Shown in pieces: positions 37,001 through 44,219 of a stretch of DNA of 64,000 nucleotides (its first letter is position 1; every line of letters begins with the position of its first letter). The DNA is from Celeribacter sp. HF31 (GTDB taxonomy: Bacteria; Pseudomonadota; Alphaproteobacteria; Rhodobacterales; Rhodobacteraceae). The notes under the pieces are model-generated. The model saw only the letters and a list, made by a program, of their open reading frames with translations. It was not told the DNA's origin and ran no database searches. The translations under genes were made by a program, and so were the position numbers. The stretch spans positions 245,164 through 309,163 of the forward strand of contig NZ_JAATOT010000006.1 of NCBI RefSeq assembly GCF_011806455.1, written 5' to 3'.

Positions 37001-37759
37001 GTCGAACTGACGTTCGTCACGTTCTGTCCAAGACCAGTTGAAGACATTAGCTGCTAGGTCAAAGAACGCATCATCATCATCAGGGGTTCGCAGAGCCTGC
37101 ACCTTCGTATTGAGCAGCTCTGGGGTTACACGATCGTAGAACTGCTTGAGGTCGCTCTGGATGATCAGTGCCTTATCATCACTGCCAAGCGATGCTGCAA
37201 CCATTTCCGGCCGTTGAAGAAATGCGCGGTAATCTTGGAAGTAGGCTCGGTATAGCTTGGATGAGCCCCAGCGGTGGATGAGGCCACTTCGATCGTCATC
37301 TCGGTCACAAAATAGACGGTTACCATATGACATGACCGAAGAGCGCACTGTGGAGGAACTGATATTGGCCGTGGGGTCTCCTTGCGCCGTCTCGACCCTG
37401 TCGCCTAGGCAAAGAAGTAAAGCCGTCGCAGTGACCTGATCTGAGAGAGAGACGTGGGCTAGTGGGCGGATTTTCGTCGATCCCCGCTTGACGGGCTTCC
37501 AATGCCCTCTGGCGTCAAGATGCCATTGCTGGTTCTTCGGAGCGGGAACAAGCCTTATCTCATCTGTCTCGTATCTGCCGCTGCGTAGTCGCTCGGAGAG
37601 GTCGGATATGAACCTTGGAAGGTCCGCAGCAGCTCGATCAAGCTCCAAAGTATCAGAGAACCAATTGTGATATCGAATGTAAGACGAAGCCTTCTTCCAA
37701 GCTTGAACCAAAACATACTCTTGAGATGCCAACTCAAGACTCGGAAATAGTCGCTGCAC
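34061..37759 (-). CDS. Reverse transcriptase-nitrilase fusion, defence-associated RT class 1 (DRT1/UG1)
   Basis: A 1,232-residue protein. The N-terminal reverse transcriptase spans residues ~20-420: TKIRPLAHVSLSDQVTATAL (~95-113), catalytic Asp203 in QSDLKQFYDRV, SLPQGLVSSGFFSN (~268-281) and CRYVDDIRL (YVDD 311-314). A long helical middle follows. The C-terminal ~240 residues are a nitrilase/carbon-nitrogen hydrolase domain with the Glu-Lys-Cys triad visible: Glu1005 in LPELSVH, Lys1069 or 1070 in QGKKHLSP, Cys1116 in SICYDATD. RT plus C-terminal nitrilase is the defining architecture of UG1/DRT type 1 phage-defence proteins. The start is a GTG with AAAGGTG upstream. No overlapping partner gene is present. 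Confidence 0.9.
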   Translation of the reverse strand: MQRLFPSLELASQEYVLVQAWKKASSYIRYHNWFSDTLELDRAAADLPRFISDLSERLRSGRYETDEIRLVPAPKNQQWHLDARGHWKPVKRGSTKIRPLAHVSLSDQVTATALLLCLGDRVETAQGDPTANISSSTVRSSVMSYGNRLFCDRDDDRSGLIHRWGSSKLYRAYFQDYRAFLQRPEMVAASLGSDDKALIIQSDLKQFYDRVTPELLNTKVQALRTPDDDDAFFDLAANVFNWSWTERDERQFDEYKRGAEIPNFEGVSLPQGLVSSGFFSNVVLLDFDRAVLGQIGHEVANGVWLRDACRYVDDIRLTITIAPGIDHVEAQMRAMGWLSETLAEACPGLEFSPEKTSAASVGGEQVPLIRQSRKMERIQTAISGGFDARGGEEVIQAIEALVRSQLTINGAGETVTPPGMKAVPDVKDETIGRFAAGRFRKTYRSLRPLLDDRPLVEPTDFGEETYRRSRLSQSELDDDAHAFALVLIERWILDPSNVRPLRVALDLWPSRQLLEEVLKLFEPYLSGQIKVVRDRQVAYYCLAEILRAGATETGFVSDTESLPALVDLAEYRSLLLQLAIRVVQGKAERAPWYLEQQALLFIAAHDPQAIQSPEAPRTNRSYWKMLSFLQGAHLNHISNRDFAISAVVSRRSFLSRNRAVELVGPKLTTARFAEVAARDIEFSRDLLRSVDLQPHIPAGIAEDLGVVEWTFNGEMHSLQSFVQDKGPLNPLRNEIGVLSFAAKFIEHLEQGSVPEVITPSTTQISVRPVGDYAHVENVVFRSAQVSSSYRSIYAPPSWVPENQSWRFQLGFLLRFILTARIDFSLPVKSTSWKEAEHIYRPTRAHWFQRQYGFYNGHEAFGDDWLPISQFTQDLLFDLLIWPGCRKGDKEVDQFSLEEMAVRVRAALNEAHLAIGSATGTLMLPVEAPIPGSALTGRPLRACVVQSIMPEARDFSATDLEMRSSNLRRKHRRHLSTALAAVEKMLDLRETHKPANKRLDWLILPELSVHPDDVATHLVPFARAYKTAILAGMAYEQVAPGQPLVNSALWIIPRMVPGMGLEIAIRRQGKKHLSPMEQKYVKPVKLIEGFRPCQWLIGYEWSSNPTEHPLWLTASICYDATDLKLASDLRERSDVFAIPALNLDVGTFDQMAQALHYHMYQLVLIANNGAYGGSNAHMPKGEAYQRQVFHTHGQPQATISFFEIDDIADIKHRHQLGMTKSDGWKYPPAGSLP

Positions 37760-38306
37760 GTTTTCACCTTTTCAGAACTCGTCGCGTTCGACCAAAGCGG
37801 GCTGAATGTTCGAACAAGAAATTCTATTCTTAACCCGGCGACACCTTCAAAGATGAACTTTAGCCTCAGACGTCGACGGGAGCATGTTTCTACCAAATTT
37901 GACCTTCAGTTTTACCGGGTTAGCTGGAGAAAGCCAGCGTCTGGAGGTCAATGCTGGGATGCTTGTGGTGATCTTGACTGATCGCAAATATCAGCGGTCG
38001 CACTGCAGCGACGGAAGCGGACATTCGCCAAATCCGCAGCGAATGTCCACTTTCCGCCCTTCGTGTCGATGCCAGGCTCGCATGGTGGCTCAGAGGGGCT
38101 GGGGCCATTCATACGGCGTTTGATGCTCGAATTGACTGTACCTGACCGAAGCTTTGTTGAGCCTCACACAATAATCGCTCCCAATGTAGCAGAGCCGCAC
38201 AAGGTCGGTTGCCTGTGTCTATTTGAAAATGAGTTAAGTCGCCAAACAGAGCGAACCGCGGGTCGGGGCAACAGCACCACGCTTGGAGCGTGCAGAGTGA
38301 AGTCCC
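37760..38306. other. Intergenic stretch with a perfect 10-bp hairpin
   Basis: About 545 bp upstream of the RT-nitrilase gene, without a supported gene. GGACATTCGC / GCGAATGTCC (38019-38028 and 38039-38048) is a perfect inverted repeat with a 10-nt loop, resembling a palindromic intergenic repeat. A structured RNA for the DRT cannot be ruled out. Confidence 0.4.
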
Positions 38307-38528
38307 CTAGCTGTTCTCCGCCCACTGTTCATCCATGAAAGCTTTTAATTCCGCTTCACTAAGTGTCGCCTCAGTGGTTATCGCTCGCGCACGTTCCTGC
38401 ACTGATGCAATGCGCCCCATCAGGTTGTCTGGCTGGCTGGCTAACTGGTCATCGGTTTGTGTCGGCTTCGGCACTTGTTTCACCGCCTGCATGATCCGGC
38501 GACGCTGCTCTGGTGTGCGGGTCTCCAT
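38307..38528 (-). CDS. Hypothetical small protein
   Basis: A 73-residue soluble helical protein (TPEQRRRIMQAVKQVPKPTQ ... EAELKAFMDEQWAENS). It is the last gene of a three-gene leftward operon (XRE regulator, membrane protein, this protein), starting 11 bp after the membrane protein's stop. Function unknown. Confidence 0.55.
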   Translation of the reverse strand: METRTPEQRRRIMQAVKQVPKPTQTDDQLASQPDNLMGRIASVQERARAITTEATLSEAELKAFMDEQWAENS

Positions 38529-38539
38529 CGCCGCTTGCG

Positions 38540-38827
38540 CTAAGCGTCTAGCAGGCGTGAGAAGGCCCACGCCGCTAGCATCGCTCCAAAGGATATCGGA
38601 ACCAGGAAAATGGTGGTTCCCAATAGGGAAATCTGTATCGTCCCGACCCAACTAAGCCGGGTCACATCTACATCGAAGATTTGGAGATGTAGAAAGCCGG
38701 CGAGGTAAAAAGCGCAGACCGTGAATGTCGCTGTTGCTGTCTTTTGAAGTGCGGCATGATGGCGCCGCCTCACTCGCTCCAACGTTGCCATGCGCGTTTG
38801 CTGCCATTTTTTGCTCGGCCTTTCCAT
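38540..38827 (-). CDS. Small membrane protein
   Basis: A 95-residue protein with a basic N-terminus and two transmembrane helices (FTVCAFYLAGFLHLQIF and ISLLGTTIFLVPISFGAMLAAWAF). It starts 4 bp past the stop of the XRE gene, so the two are co-expressed. It could be an exclusion or toxin-like membrane protein; no family is recognised. Confidence 0.6.
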   Translation of the reverse strand: MERPSKKWQQTRMATLERVRRRHHAALQKTATATFTVCAFYLAGFLHLQIFDVDVTRLSWVGTIQISLLGTTIFLVPISFGAMLAAWAFSRLLDA

Positions 38828-38831
38828 CGTG

Positions 38832-39254
38832 CTACTCCCTCAACAATTCAATCCATGTGTGGACGGCGTCCATTTCGATCTCTTTTCCGTCGAGGAGCGA
38901 CCGATACCAGCGCGCAACGATGGCCCCGCGTTTTTCGCTTTTGATCCGGATGCCCTGTTCCGTAAGGAACCGGTCCAGCGAGGTTTCAAACTCTTCAAGA
39001 GCGTCAATGTCATGTTCGACGCGGGCCGCTTTGGTGCCGAGGAGTATCCAGTTCACATCCGATCCAAATTTTTCATGGATCTTGACCAGGGCCTCGATCG
39101 GCAGTCCACGTTCGCCCTTTTCATAGCTGTGGTATGCCCGCAGAGAGACGCCGATTTCCTTGGCTAGGTCCGTTTGCGAAAGCCCGAGGTCGCTGCGTGT
39201 GATCACGAGCCTGGCTCCGACCCCAACAAACAAATCAGATGTTTCTCGCGCCAT
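38832..39254 (-). CDS. XRE/CI-type transcriptional repressor
   Basis: A 140-residue regulator with an N-terminal helix-turn-helix (LGLSQTDLAKEIGVSLRAYH) followed by the SYEKGERGLPIEAL block common in phage-type repressors. The ATG at 39254 follows GGAAA; an upstream in-frame start lacks a ribosome site. It is divergent from the excisionase-integrase operon across 139 bp with dyad symmetry, the arrangement of a prophage-like switch. It probably represses excision and its own gene. Confidence 0.85.
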   Translation of the reverse strand: MARETSDLFVGVGARLVITRSDLGLSQTDLAKEIGVSLRAYHSYEKGERGLPIEALVKIHEKFGSDVNWILLGTKAARVEHDIDALEEFETSLDRFLTEQGIRIKSEKRGAIVARWYRSLLDGKEIEMDAVHTWIELLRE

Positions 39255-39274
39255 AAAGCAGTTTCCGATTGACG

Positions 39275-39304
39275 TTTGTGCTATATATAGCAAGTATGCA
39301 CAAA
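39275..39304. promoter_or_regulatory. Candidate operator of the XRE / excisionase switch
   Basis: An inverted repeat TTTGTGC (39275-39281) / GCACAAA (39298-39304) with a 16-bp spacer overlaps a perfect 14-bp palindrome TGCTATATATAGCA (39279-39292). A further half-site-like TTTGCAC lies just right of it. The palindrome includes a TATATA that could serve as a -10 element. The location between the divergent regulator and excisionase genes suits repressor binding. Confidence 0.55.
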
Positions 39305-39393
39305 ATGACACATTTGCACTTCTTATGGCATCAGAACATGCCAGTTAGTGCGAAGCAAGAGATTACCTTCAACTACATGCCGAGGAGGCGACT

Positions 39394-39618
39394 TTGGAAC
39401 AAGAGCGTTTGCTTTCACCCAAGCAGCTTGGCGAGATCGTCGGGCTAAGCCCTGCGCAAATTCGCGCACTTATGAACGCTGGGAAGTTGGAGTTCGTTGA
39501 GGTGTCTTCGAAGACGAAGCTCTTGACCATGAGCGGTTGGGAGCGGTTCCGGCGTAGAGCGACCAAAGTCAAAGTGCCTGAGCCTGACTGTTCGGGCGCG
39601 ACTTCTGATGCGGATTGA
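39394..39618 (+). CDS. Helix-turn-helix, excisionase-like protein
   Basis: A 74-residue protein with a MerR/excisionase-type motif (LLSPKQLGEIVGLSPAQIRALMNAGKLEF). The start is a TTG at 39394 preceded by CGAGGAGG. It is the first gene of the integrase operon, 15 bp before the next small gene. It probably acts as a recombination directionality factor or binds attachment arm sites. Confidence 0.7.
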   Translation: MEQERLLSPKQLGEIVGLSPAQIRALMNAGKLEFVEVSSKTKLLTMSGWERFRRRATKVKVPEPDCSGATSDAD

Positions 39619-39633
39619 TGGGGTATACACGAA

Positions 39634-39870
39634 ATGGCCACGACCAATCTCAACATCAGCGTGATAGACAAGCGTATGCTTCGTCAATCTGAGGCAGCGA
39701 TTTATGCGGGGTTGCCTGTCAAGCACTTCAAGGCAACTTGTCCGGTGCGTCCGGTCGAGCTCAAACAAGGAACGCTCCTCTATGATCGAAGGGACATCGA
39801 CCAATGGATCGACCAAGTCAAATCCGGTACTGAAGCTGATACGCACGAAAAAATCTTAGGGCGCCTGTAA
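39634..39870 (+). CDS. Excisionase-like HTH_17 protein
   Basis: A 78-residue protein with an AlpA/excisionase-type fold (RQSEAAIYAGLPVKHFKATC ... YDRRDIDQWIDQV). It ends in a TAATG overlap with the integrase start, so it is translationally coupled to it. Such proteins next to an integrase usually control the direction of recombination. Confidence 0.75.
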   Translation: MATTNLNISVIDKRMLRQSEAAIYAGLPVKHFKATCPVRPVELKQGTLLYDRRDIDQWIDQVKSGTEADTHEKILGRL

Positions 39871-40982
39871 TGACGGTTGTCCGTGTTCGGGGGTTCAAGA
39901 TTTTCCGGGATCGTCATGGGCAGATGCGCTGTTATCATCGAGAAACCGGGCGCAAAGTCGATCTGCGGAAGGCCCCATTGGGGTCCGCCGAATTTTTCGG
40001 AGAATGCGCCCGAATTGCAGCTCATGCAGAAGCTGTAAGAGAGAAGGCACCGCAGCCCGGAACGCTGGATGCACTCATGGCCTCCTACTTTGCAGAAGAT
40101 CACTTCCTGAGATTGTCGGACGCAAGCAAGCGAGAGTATCGGATGTGTGCCGAGGTGCTCGAGCCCATCAGGGATACCCCCGTGTCAGCCATAGACACAC
40201 CGTTGCTTGCCGCCATCCACGATAAGCTCGCGAAAAAGCATAGTTGGGACAAGGCGAACCGCGTGCGCAACTTCCTCATCCAGGTGTTCAAATTTTGCAT
40301 CCCAAAGGGATTGATATCGAAGAATTTCGCCGAAGACGTTATCAAGAAGCCCCGACCAAAGGACGCTCCAGAGGCATATAGGACATGGGCATTCGAAGAG
40401 GTGCAAACCGTCCTCGATGCAGCGTCGCCTCAGCTAAGAGCCGCTTTGGCTACGATCTTTTGCACCGGGCAGGATCCGACCGATGCCTTGGAGTTTCGCA
40501 AAGATCAGGTGGACGATGGCGTGATTTGGAAAGGCCGCAATAAAACCAATGTCGGTGCGGCAATCCCGATCAGCAACGTCCTCATATCAGAACTGGCGAG
40601 GGTGCCTGCGCATGATGCGCCCACACTTCTCGCCAGCTCGAAAGGTACGCCTTGGACCTACGATGGTTTCGCCAGCGCCTGGCAGCGGCTTCGTACAAAG
40701 CTCGAACAGGATGGAAGGGTCGCGCCAGGCCTAACTCCGAAGGGGCTGCGGCACACGATGGCGACATGGCTTAGGGAGGCAGGGCAGGACGAACGTGAAA
40801 TTTCTGATCTGCTGGCTCAGGATTCGAAGGTCATGGGGCTGCATTATTCCAAGAATGCCGCGTTGGCCCGCAAGAACCGGAAGACGATGCAGGTCTGGGA
40901 AGAGGAGTACGAACGACGCGCCATGAAGGCGAAAGTGTCAAACCCGCAGAAGAAACTGGCAAACCCTGACGAGAGGAACTAA
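39870..40982 (+). CDS. Tyrosine-type site-specific integrase
   Basis: A 370-residue phage-type recombinase. The N-terminal arm- and core-binding domain spans residues ~60-170, and the catalytic domain follows. KTN (box II lysine), LRHT and LHYSKNA with the nucleophilic Tyr are visible. In the box I position the sequence is TGQDPTDAL, with Asp where Arg is usual, and box II has KGLRH instead of HxLRH. A subfamily with DPxDAL/KGLRH occurs in alphaproteobacteria, so this is not necessarily inactive. It is the enzyme expected to integrate the element at tRNA-Phe, 31 bp away. Confidence 0.92.
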   Translation: MTVVRVRGFKIFRDRHGQMRCYHRETGRKVDLRKAPLGSAEFFGECARIAAHAEAVREKAPQPGTLDALMASYFAEDHFLRLSDASKREYRMCAEVLEPIRDTPVSAIDTPLLAAIHDKLAKKHSWDKANRVRNFLIQVFKFCIPKGLISKNFAEDVIKKPRPKDAPEAYRTWAFEEVQTVLDAASPQLRAALATIFCTGQDPTDALEFRKDQVDDGVIWKGRNKTNVGAAIPISNVLISELARVPAHDAPTLLASSKGTPWTYDGFASAWQRLRTKLEQDGRVAPGLTPKGLRHTMATWLREAGQDEREISDLLAQDSKVMGLHYSKNAALARKNRKTMQVWEEEYERRAMKAKVSNPQKKLANPDERN

Positions 40983-41013
40983 TCGCATGACCAAAAGTAG
41001 CTTATTTTTCAGG

Positions 41014-41070
41014 TATTTAAATGGTGCCCGGGGGCGGAATCGAACCACCGACACGAGGATTTTCAATCCA
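41014..41070. repeat. attR: 57-bp direct repeat within tRNA-Phe
   Basis: It is identical to attL (19447-19503). It covers the tRNA-Phe 3' part and 8 bp beyond its CCA end. This side keeps the complete tRNA, as is usual for tRNA-targeting integrases. Confidence 0.95.
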
Positions 41071-41096
41071 CTGCTCTACCCCTGAGCTACCCGGGC
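41022..41096 (-). tRNA. tRNA-Phe (anticodon GAA)
   Basis: A 75-nt cloverleaf with encoded CCA. The acceptor stem GCCCGGG pairs with CCCGGGC. The D arm is GCTCAGGGGTAGAGC, the anticodon loop is TTGAAAA giving GAA, and the T loop region is GGTTCGATTCC. It is the integration target of the element to its left. Confidence 0.97.
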
Positions 41097-41202
41097 ATGG
41101 GGAACAAAACCTTCGTTTAACGAACTCTCGTTGAACGTCGTATCGTTCGGGTAGCGGGTTTCTAGTCGGGGGGCGCGGGACTGTCCAGAGGAAAATCGCT
41201 CC

Positions 41203-41409
41203 TTAATGAGGTTTTTTCGTCAGAGCCTCAAACTGTTCGCGCAAAGCGTCTTCCATCGCCTCGGCGATCTCTTCAGGGTTCTCTTCGCGGCCGCTGGGAA
41301 CGGCGTAGGAGCCGTTCATCCAACGCGCCAAATCCACATCCGCGCAGCGTTTTGAGCAGAAAGGGCGGTATTTTTGCGCCGTGTCTTTGCCGCAGATCGG
41401 ACAGCTCAT
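41203..41409 (-). CDS. yacG: DNA gyrase inhibitor / zinc protein YacG
   Basis: A 68-residue zinc protein. Cys3, Cys6, Cys18 and Cys22 (SCPICG ... PFCSKRCAD) form the zinc site. In E. coli YacG binds GyrB and inhibits gyrase. It overlaps the preceding RNase gene by 4 bp (ATGA) and ends the long leftward operon that starts at murA. Confidence 0.92.
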   Translation of the reverse strand: MSCPICGKDTAQKYRPFCSKRCADVDLARWMNGSYAVPSGREENPEEIAEAMEDALREQFEALTKKPH

Positions 41410-42446
41410 CGCAGAACCTCGGCAATCGGCACGCGCTCGCGTTTTTTCTGGATCTCGAAATGCCCGAGCGGGGTCCAGCCGGCCAGCACCGTGTCGTGGC
41501 CTTCGGGTTTGAAGGCGGCTTTCAGGCTGTGTTCGAACTGACGCCGGTCTTTCTTGGCCATGGGGGCGAGATCGAGGGTGATTTGCCCCGCAAGGCCGCG
41601 CAGGCGCAGCTGTCGCGGCAGATCACGCGCCAGCGCGATATTGGCCTTCAGCCCCGCAGCCGTCGAGAAATCTCCGCCGGTGTTCACGTCAACGGCGACA
41701 AGCGCGCGGGTCGGTTCGATGAACATGGACCCTGCGCCCTTAAGCGGCACGCGCGGGTCGAGTGCCGCGTCGATCAGCTCATGGACGCCGTGGTTGTCGA
41801 ACGCCTCGTCGCTGTCGTCAAAGATGTCAGCCTTGGGCCAATCGCGCCAGGCGACTTCCCAGGCATCCGATCCATCGACCAAAAGCTCCGGCTCGCCCGA
41901 AATGTCCGCAAGAACAGCCTCGCAAAGCCCGCGCATGGCGGCGATGTCTTCGGCGATCTCACCGTCGCTGGCGCCCTCACAGGCCGAGCGCAGAATCAGA
42001 CCCATGGTCTCATCGGCGCCCTCCATGCCATCTGCGGCGAGATCGTGCAGGCGGATGAGTTCTTCGTCTTCCGTGATCTGGCGCGAAATGTTCAGCCCGG
42101 GCGCATCCGGCGTGACGATGGCGAATTTCGATTTGAACAGCACCCGCGTGGTGACGGGGACGGCCTTGCCTTCCTCGGCGATATGGGTGACCTGCACCAA
42201 CATCGGCGCGCCGGGTTTCAACCCCTTGTTGCCGCGCAGATAGGCTTTCTCGCCGTTCGGCAGATCCAAAAGCGCGCCGCCCATGCCTTTGAGGCTACGG
42301 CCGCCTTTGGCGCGAAAGATCGCACCGGGGGCCGGGGGGGCATCCTCGCCCGCATCCACGAGAAAATCGTCGAGCTGGCCGTCGCGGAGGAAGGCGGCGG
42401 CGCGTTTGCCCTGAACTTCGCCCAAGGCGATAACGGTACCCTTCAT
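41406..42446 (-). CDS. Ribonuclease E/G family protein
   Basis: A 346-residue member of the RNase E/G family. The conserved DNase I-like catalytic block is [38 protein letters not shown], including the metal-binding Asp. It is shorter than E. coli RNase G and the N-terminal S1-type part is reduced, as in other Rhodobacteraceae. It should process or degrade RNA endonucleolytically. It is coupled to maf and yacG by 4-bp overlaps on both sides; an upstream in-frame ATG inside maf is not used. Confidence 0.88.
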   Translation of the reverse strand: MKGTVIALGEVQGKRAAAFLRDGQLDDFLVDAGEDAPPAPGAIFRAKGGRSLKGMGGALLDLPNGEKAYLRGNKGLKPGAPMLVQVTHIAEEGKAVPVTTRVLFKSKFAIVTPDAPGLNISRQITEDEELIRLHDLAADGMEGADETMGLILRSACEGASDGEIAEDIAAMRGLCEAVLADISGEPELLVDGSDAWEVAWRDWPKADIFDDSDEAFDNHGVHELIDAALDPRVPLKGAGSMFIEPTRALVAVDVNTGGDFSTAAGLKANIALARDLPRQLRLRGLAGQITLDLAPMAKKDRRQFEHSLKAAFKPEGHDTVLAGWTPLGHFEIQKKRERVPIAEVLR

Positions 42447-43021
42447 GAGTGTGCTCCATAGATCGGATAGCCCGCAGCCATCAACAAATTGGCCGTCTCT
42501 GCCACGGGTAGGCCCATGACGGCGGAATAGCTGCCTTGAATCCAGGGGATAAAAGCGCCTGCGGGGCCCTGAATGCCGTAGCCGCCCGCTTTGCCGTGCC
42601 AATCATTCGAGGCGAGATAGCTGTTCAGCTCAATGTCGGAGAGGCGTTTCATTTTCACCGTGGTCACCACGTCGGTCTCCCAAACGCGATCGCCATGGGC
42701 GATGGCCACGGCGGTGATCACCGTATGACGACGCCCGGACATGGCCAAAAGAAATTCGGCGCATTCCTTTTCATCGACAGGCTTGCCCATGATGCGCCGC
42801 CCCAAGGCCACGGTGGTGTCGGCACAAAGCACGACCTCATCGCCCGCCCGCGGTACGGCCAGAACCTTTTCGCGCGCCATGCGAGCGCAATAGGGCCGAG
42901 GCAATTCGCCCCTAACCGGGTCCTCATTGATGTCGGGAGAGCGGATGTCGTCGGGGGTAAGGCCCAGCTGCGCCAGAAGTTCCTTCCGGCGCGGGCTGCC
43001 TGAACCGAGAATAAGCTTCAT
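42443..43021 (-). CDS. maf: Maf family nucleotide pyrophosphatase
   Basis: A 192-residue Maf protein. It opens with [14 protein letters not shown], the substrate/metal loop, and has the conserved Asp in CADTTVALG and KPVDEKEC. Maf enzymes hydrolyse dTTP, UTP or modified nucleotides to monophosphates and may slow septation. It lies 15 bp after infA and overlaps the RNase gene by 4 bp. Confidence 0.93.
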   Translation of the reverse strand: MKLILGSGSPRRKELLAQLGLTPDDIRSPDINEDPVRGELPRPYCARMAREKVLAVPRAGDEVVLCADTTVALGRRIMGKPVDEKECAEFLLAMSGRRHTVITAVAIAHGDRVWETDVVTTVKMKRLSDIELNSYLASNDWHGKAGGYGIQGPAGAFIPWIQGSYSAVMGLPVAETANLLMAAGYPIYGAHS

Positions 43022-43036
43022 AGAAGCCAGAACCGC

Positions 43037-43255
43037 TCAGCGGAAGCGGTAGTTGATCCGACCCTTGGTCAGATCGTAGGGGGTCATTTCGACTTGCACT
43101 TTGTCGCCAGCCAGAACACGGATGCGGTTTTTCCGCATTTTGCCTGCCGTATGCGCGATGATCGTATGGCCGTTTTCCAGCTCGACCAGGAATGTCGCGT
43201 TCGGCAGGAGTTCCTTAACGACACCGGGAAATTCGAGCATTTCTTCCTTGGCCAT
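43037..43255 (-). CDS. infA: Translation initiation factor IF-1
   Basis: A 72-residue OB-fold protein ([13 protein letters not shown] ... [13 protein letters not shown]), almost identical in pattern to IF-1 of all bacteria. It binds the 30S A site during initiation. The start at 43255 has GGAG at the right distance. Confidence 0.98.
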   Translation of the reverse strand: MAKEEMLEFPGVVKELLPNATFLVELENGHTIIAHTAGKMRKNRIRVLAGDKVQVEMTPYDLTKGRINYRFR

Positions 43256-43337
43256 GGTCACTCCATTGTTGTTTCACCCGCCAAATGTACGGGCGCGCTC
43301 GTAAATGCGCCTTTAACGGTGCAATTTCAAGGTGGAT

Positions 43338-44219
43338 TTAGACCAATTTCAGCGTTTTGACAGCTTTCTCACCGGTTTCGCTGTCAGTTTCGCTCTCTGG
43401 CCAGTGGGTTTTCACGCTGACGGCGCCGGCCCGATGGGTCTCTGCGACCGACTCGGTCAAGGTGTCGAGCACGGCGGTGCTTTGGAAATGCTTGGTGCCC
43501 GTGGCGAGGATGCCCGAGGCCGGAAAGCCACCATCGGGGGGCGCGAAAATGCCAGCCTGGCCGAAATTCACATCGACGACCTCGCATTCCGGCACCTCGC
43601 CCACGAGAGGCGACATGGCGACGATCATCTGACCTTCGAGCGCACGCGCGCGGCAGCCGATCTCGACCCGCATGGCGCCATGTTCGGTGTCGGTGCAGGA
43701 GGGCACCAAGAGGATTTCCGCCCCCGCGTCGGCATAGCGGCGCGACAAGAGCGGGAATTCACTGTCGTAACAGATGAGCGCTGCGACCTTGCCGAAACGT
43801 GTGTCAAACAGCGGCGTGGGGGCGCCGGCGGCCATGTCGATGGCGCGCTCATAGGGTGTGGGGGTGCGTTTCTCGACGAAACCTTCGCCTTCGGGGCCGC
43901 AAAACAGCGCGCGATTGACGATTTGGTCGCCAGAACGTGCGAACCCGGACCCGCCAAGAATGGTGGCGCCGGTCTCTGCCACCAACGTGCGTATCCCATC
44001 GCAATAGGGGGCGAAGTGATCTGCGCCGCGTGTCATCCAACCGCGCGCATCCAAAGAGACATCGCCATAAAACGCGGCCTCCAAAGCTGCGTATTCCGGG
44101 AAAACCACCAGAGAATCGCGGTCCGCATCGGCGTCCGCCAAGGCGGCGCGGTAGCGATCTAGCCAATGACCCGGTGTTTGCGCCCAATCGGGTTGCCATG
44201 AGAATGCGATCAGTTTCAA
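43338..44219 (-). CDS. Carbon-nitrogen hydrolase (nitrilase superfamily)
   Basis: About 293 residues. The triad is Glu in FPEYAAL, Lys in VEKRTPTPYE and Cys in LICYDSEF. Superfamily members hydrolyse amides or nitriles; the substrate is unknown. The start is either a TTG at 44219, where TTGA overlaps the stop of the acetyltransferase, or a TTG at 44234. It is transcribed with the acetyltransferase, so the pair may act on the same compound. Confidence 0.88.
   Translation of the reverse strand: MKLIAFSWQPDWAQTPGHWLDRYRAALADADADRDSLVVFPEYAALEAAFYGDVSLDARGWMTRGADHFAPYCDGIRTLVAETGATILGGSGFARSGDQIVNRALFCGPEGEGFVEKRTPTPYERAIDMAAGAPTPLFDTRFGKVAALICYDSEFPLLSRRYADAGAEILLVPSCTDTEHGAMRVEIGCRARALEGQMIVAMSPLVGEVPECEVVDVNFGQAGIFAPPDGGFPASGILATGTKHFQSTAVLDTLTESVAETHRAGAVSVKTHWPESETDSETGEKAVKTLKLV

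Larger units (their letters stand above)
19447..41070. mobile_element. Integrative mobilisable element inserted in tRNA-Phe
   Basis: A stretch of about 21.6 kb bounded by a 57-bp perfect direct repeat, one copy being part of an intact tRNA-Phe gene. A tyrosine integrase lies next to the tRNA end. The element carries mobilisation genes, a VirB6-like gene, a retron-like RT-TIR operon, HEPN genes and an RT-nitrilase gene. It has several low-GC genes and low coding density, unlike the flanking core. It lacks a VirB4/VirB11/VirD4 set, so it is best described as mobilisable rather than self-transmissible. Confidence 0.9.
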
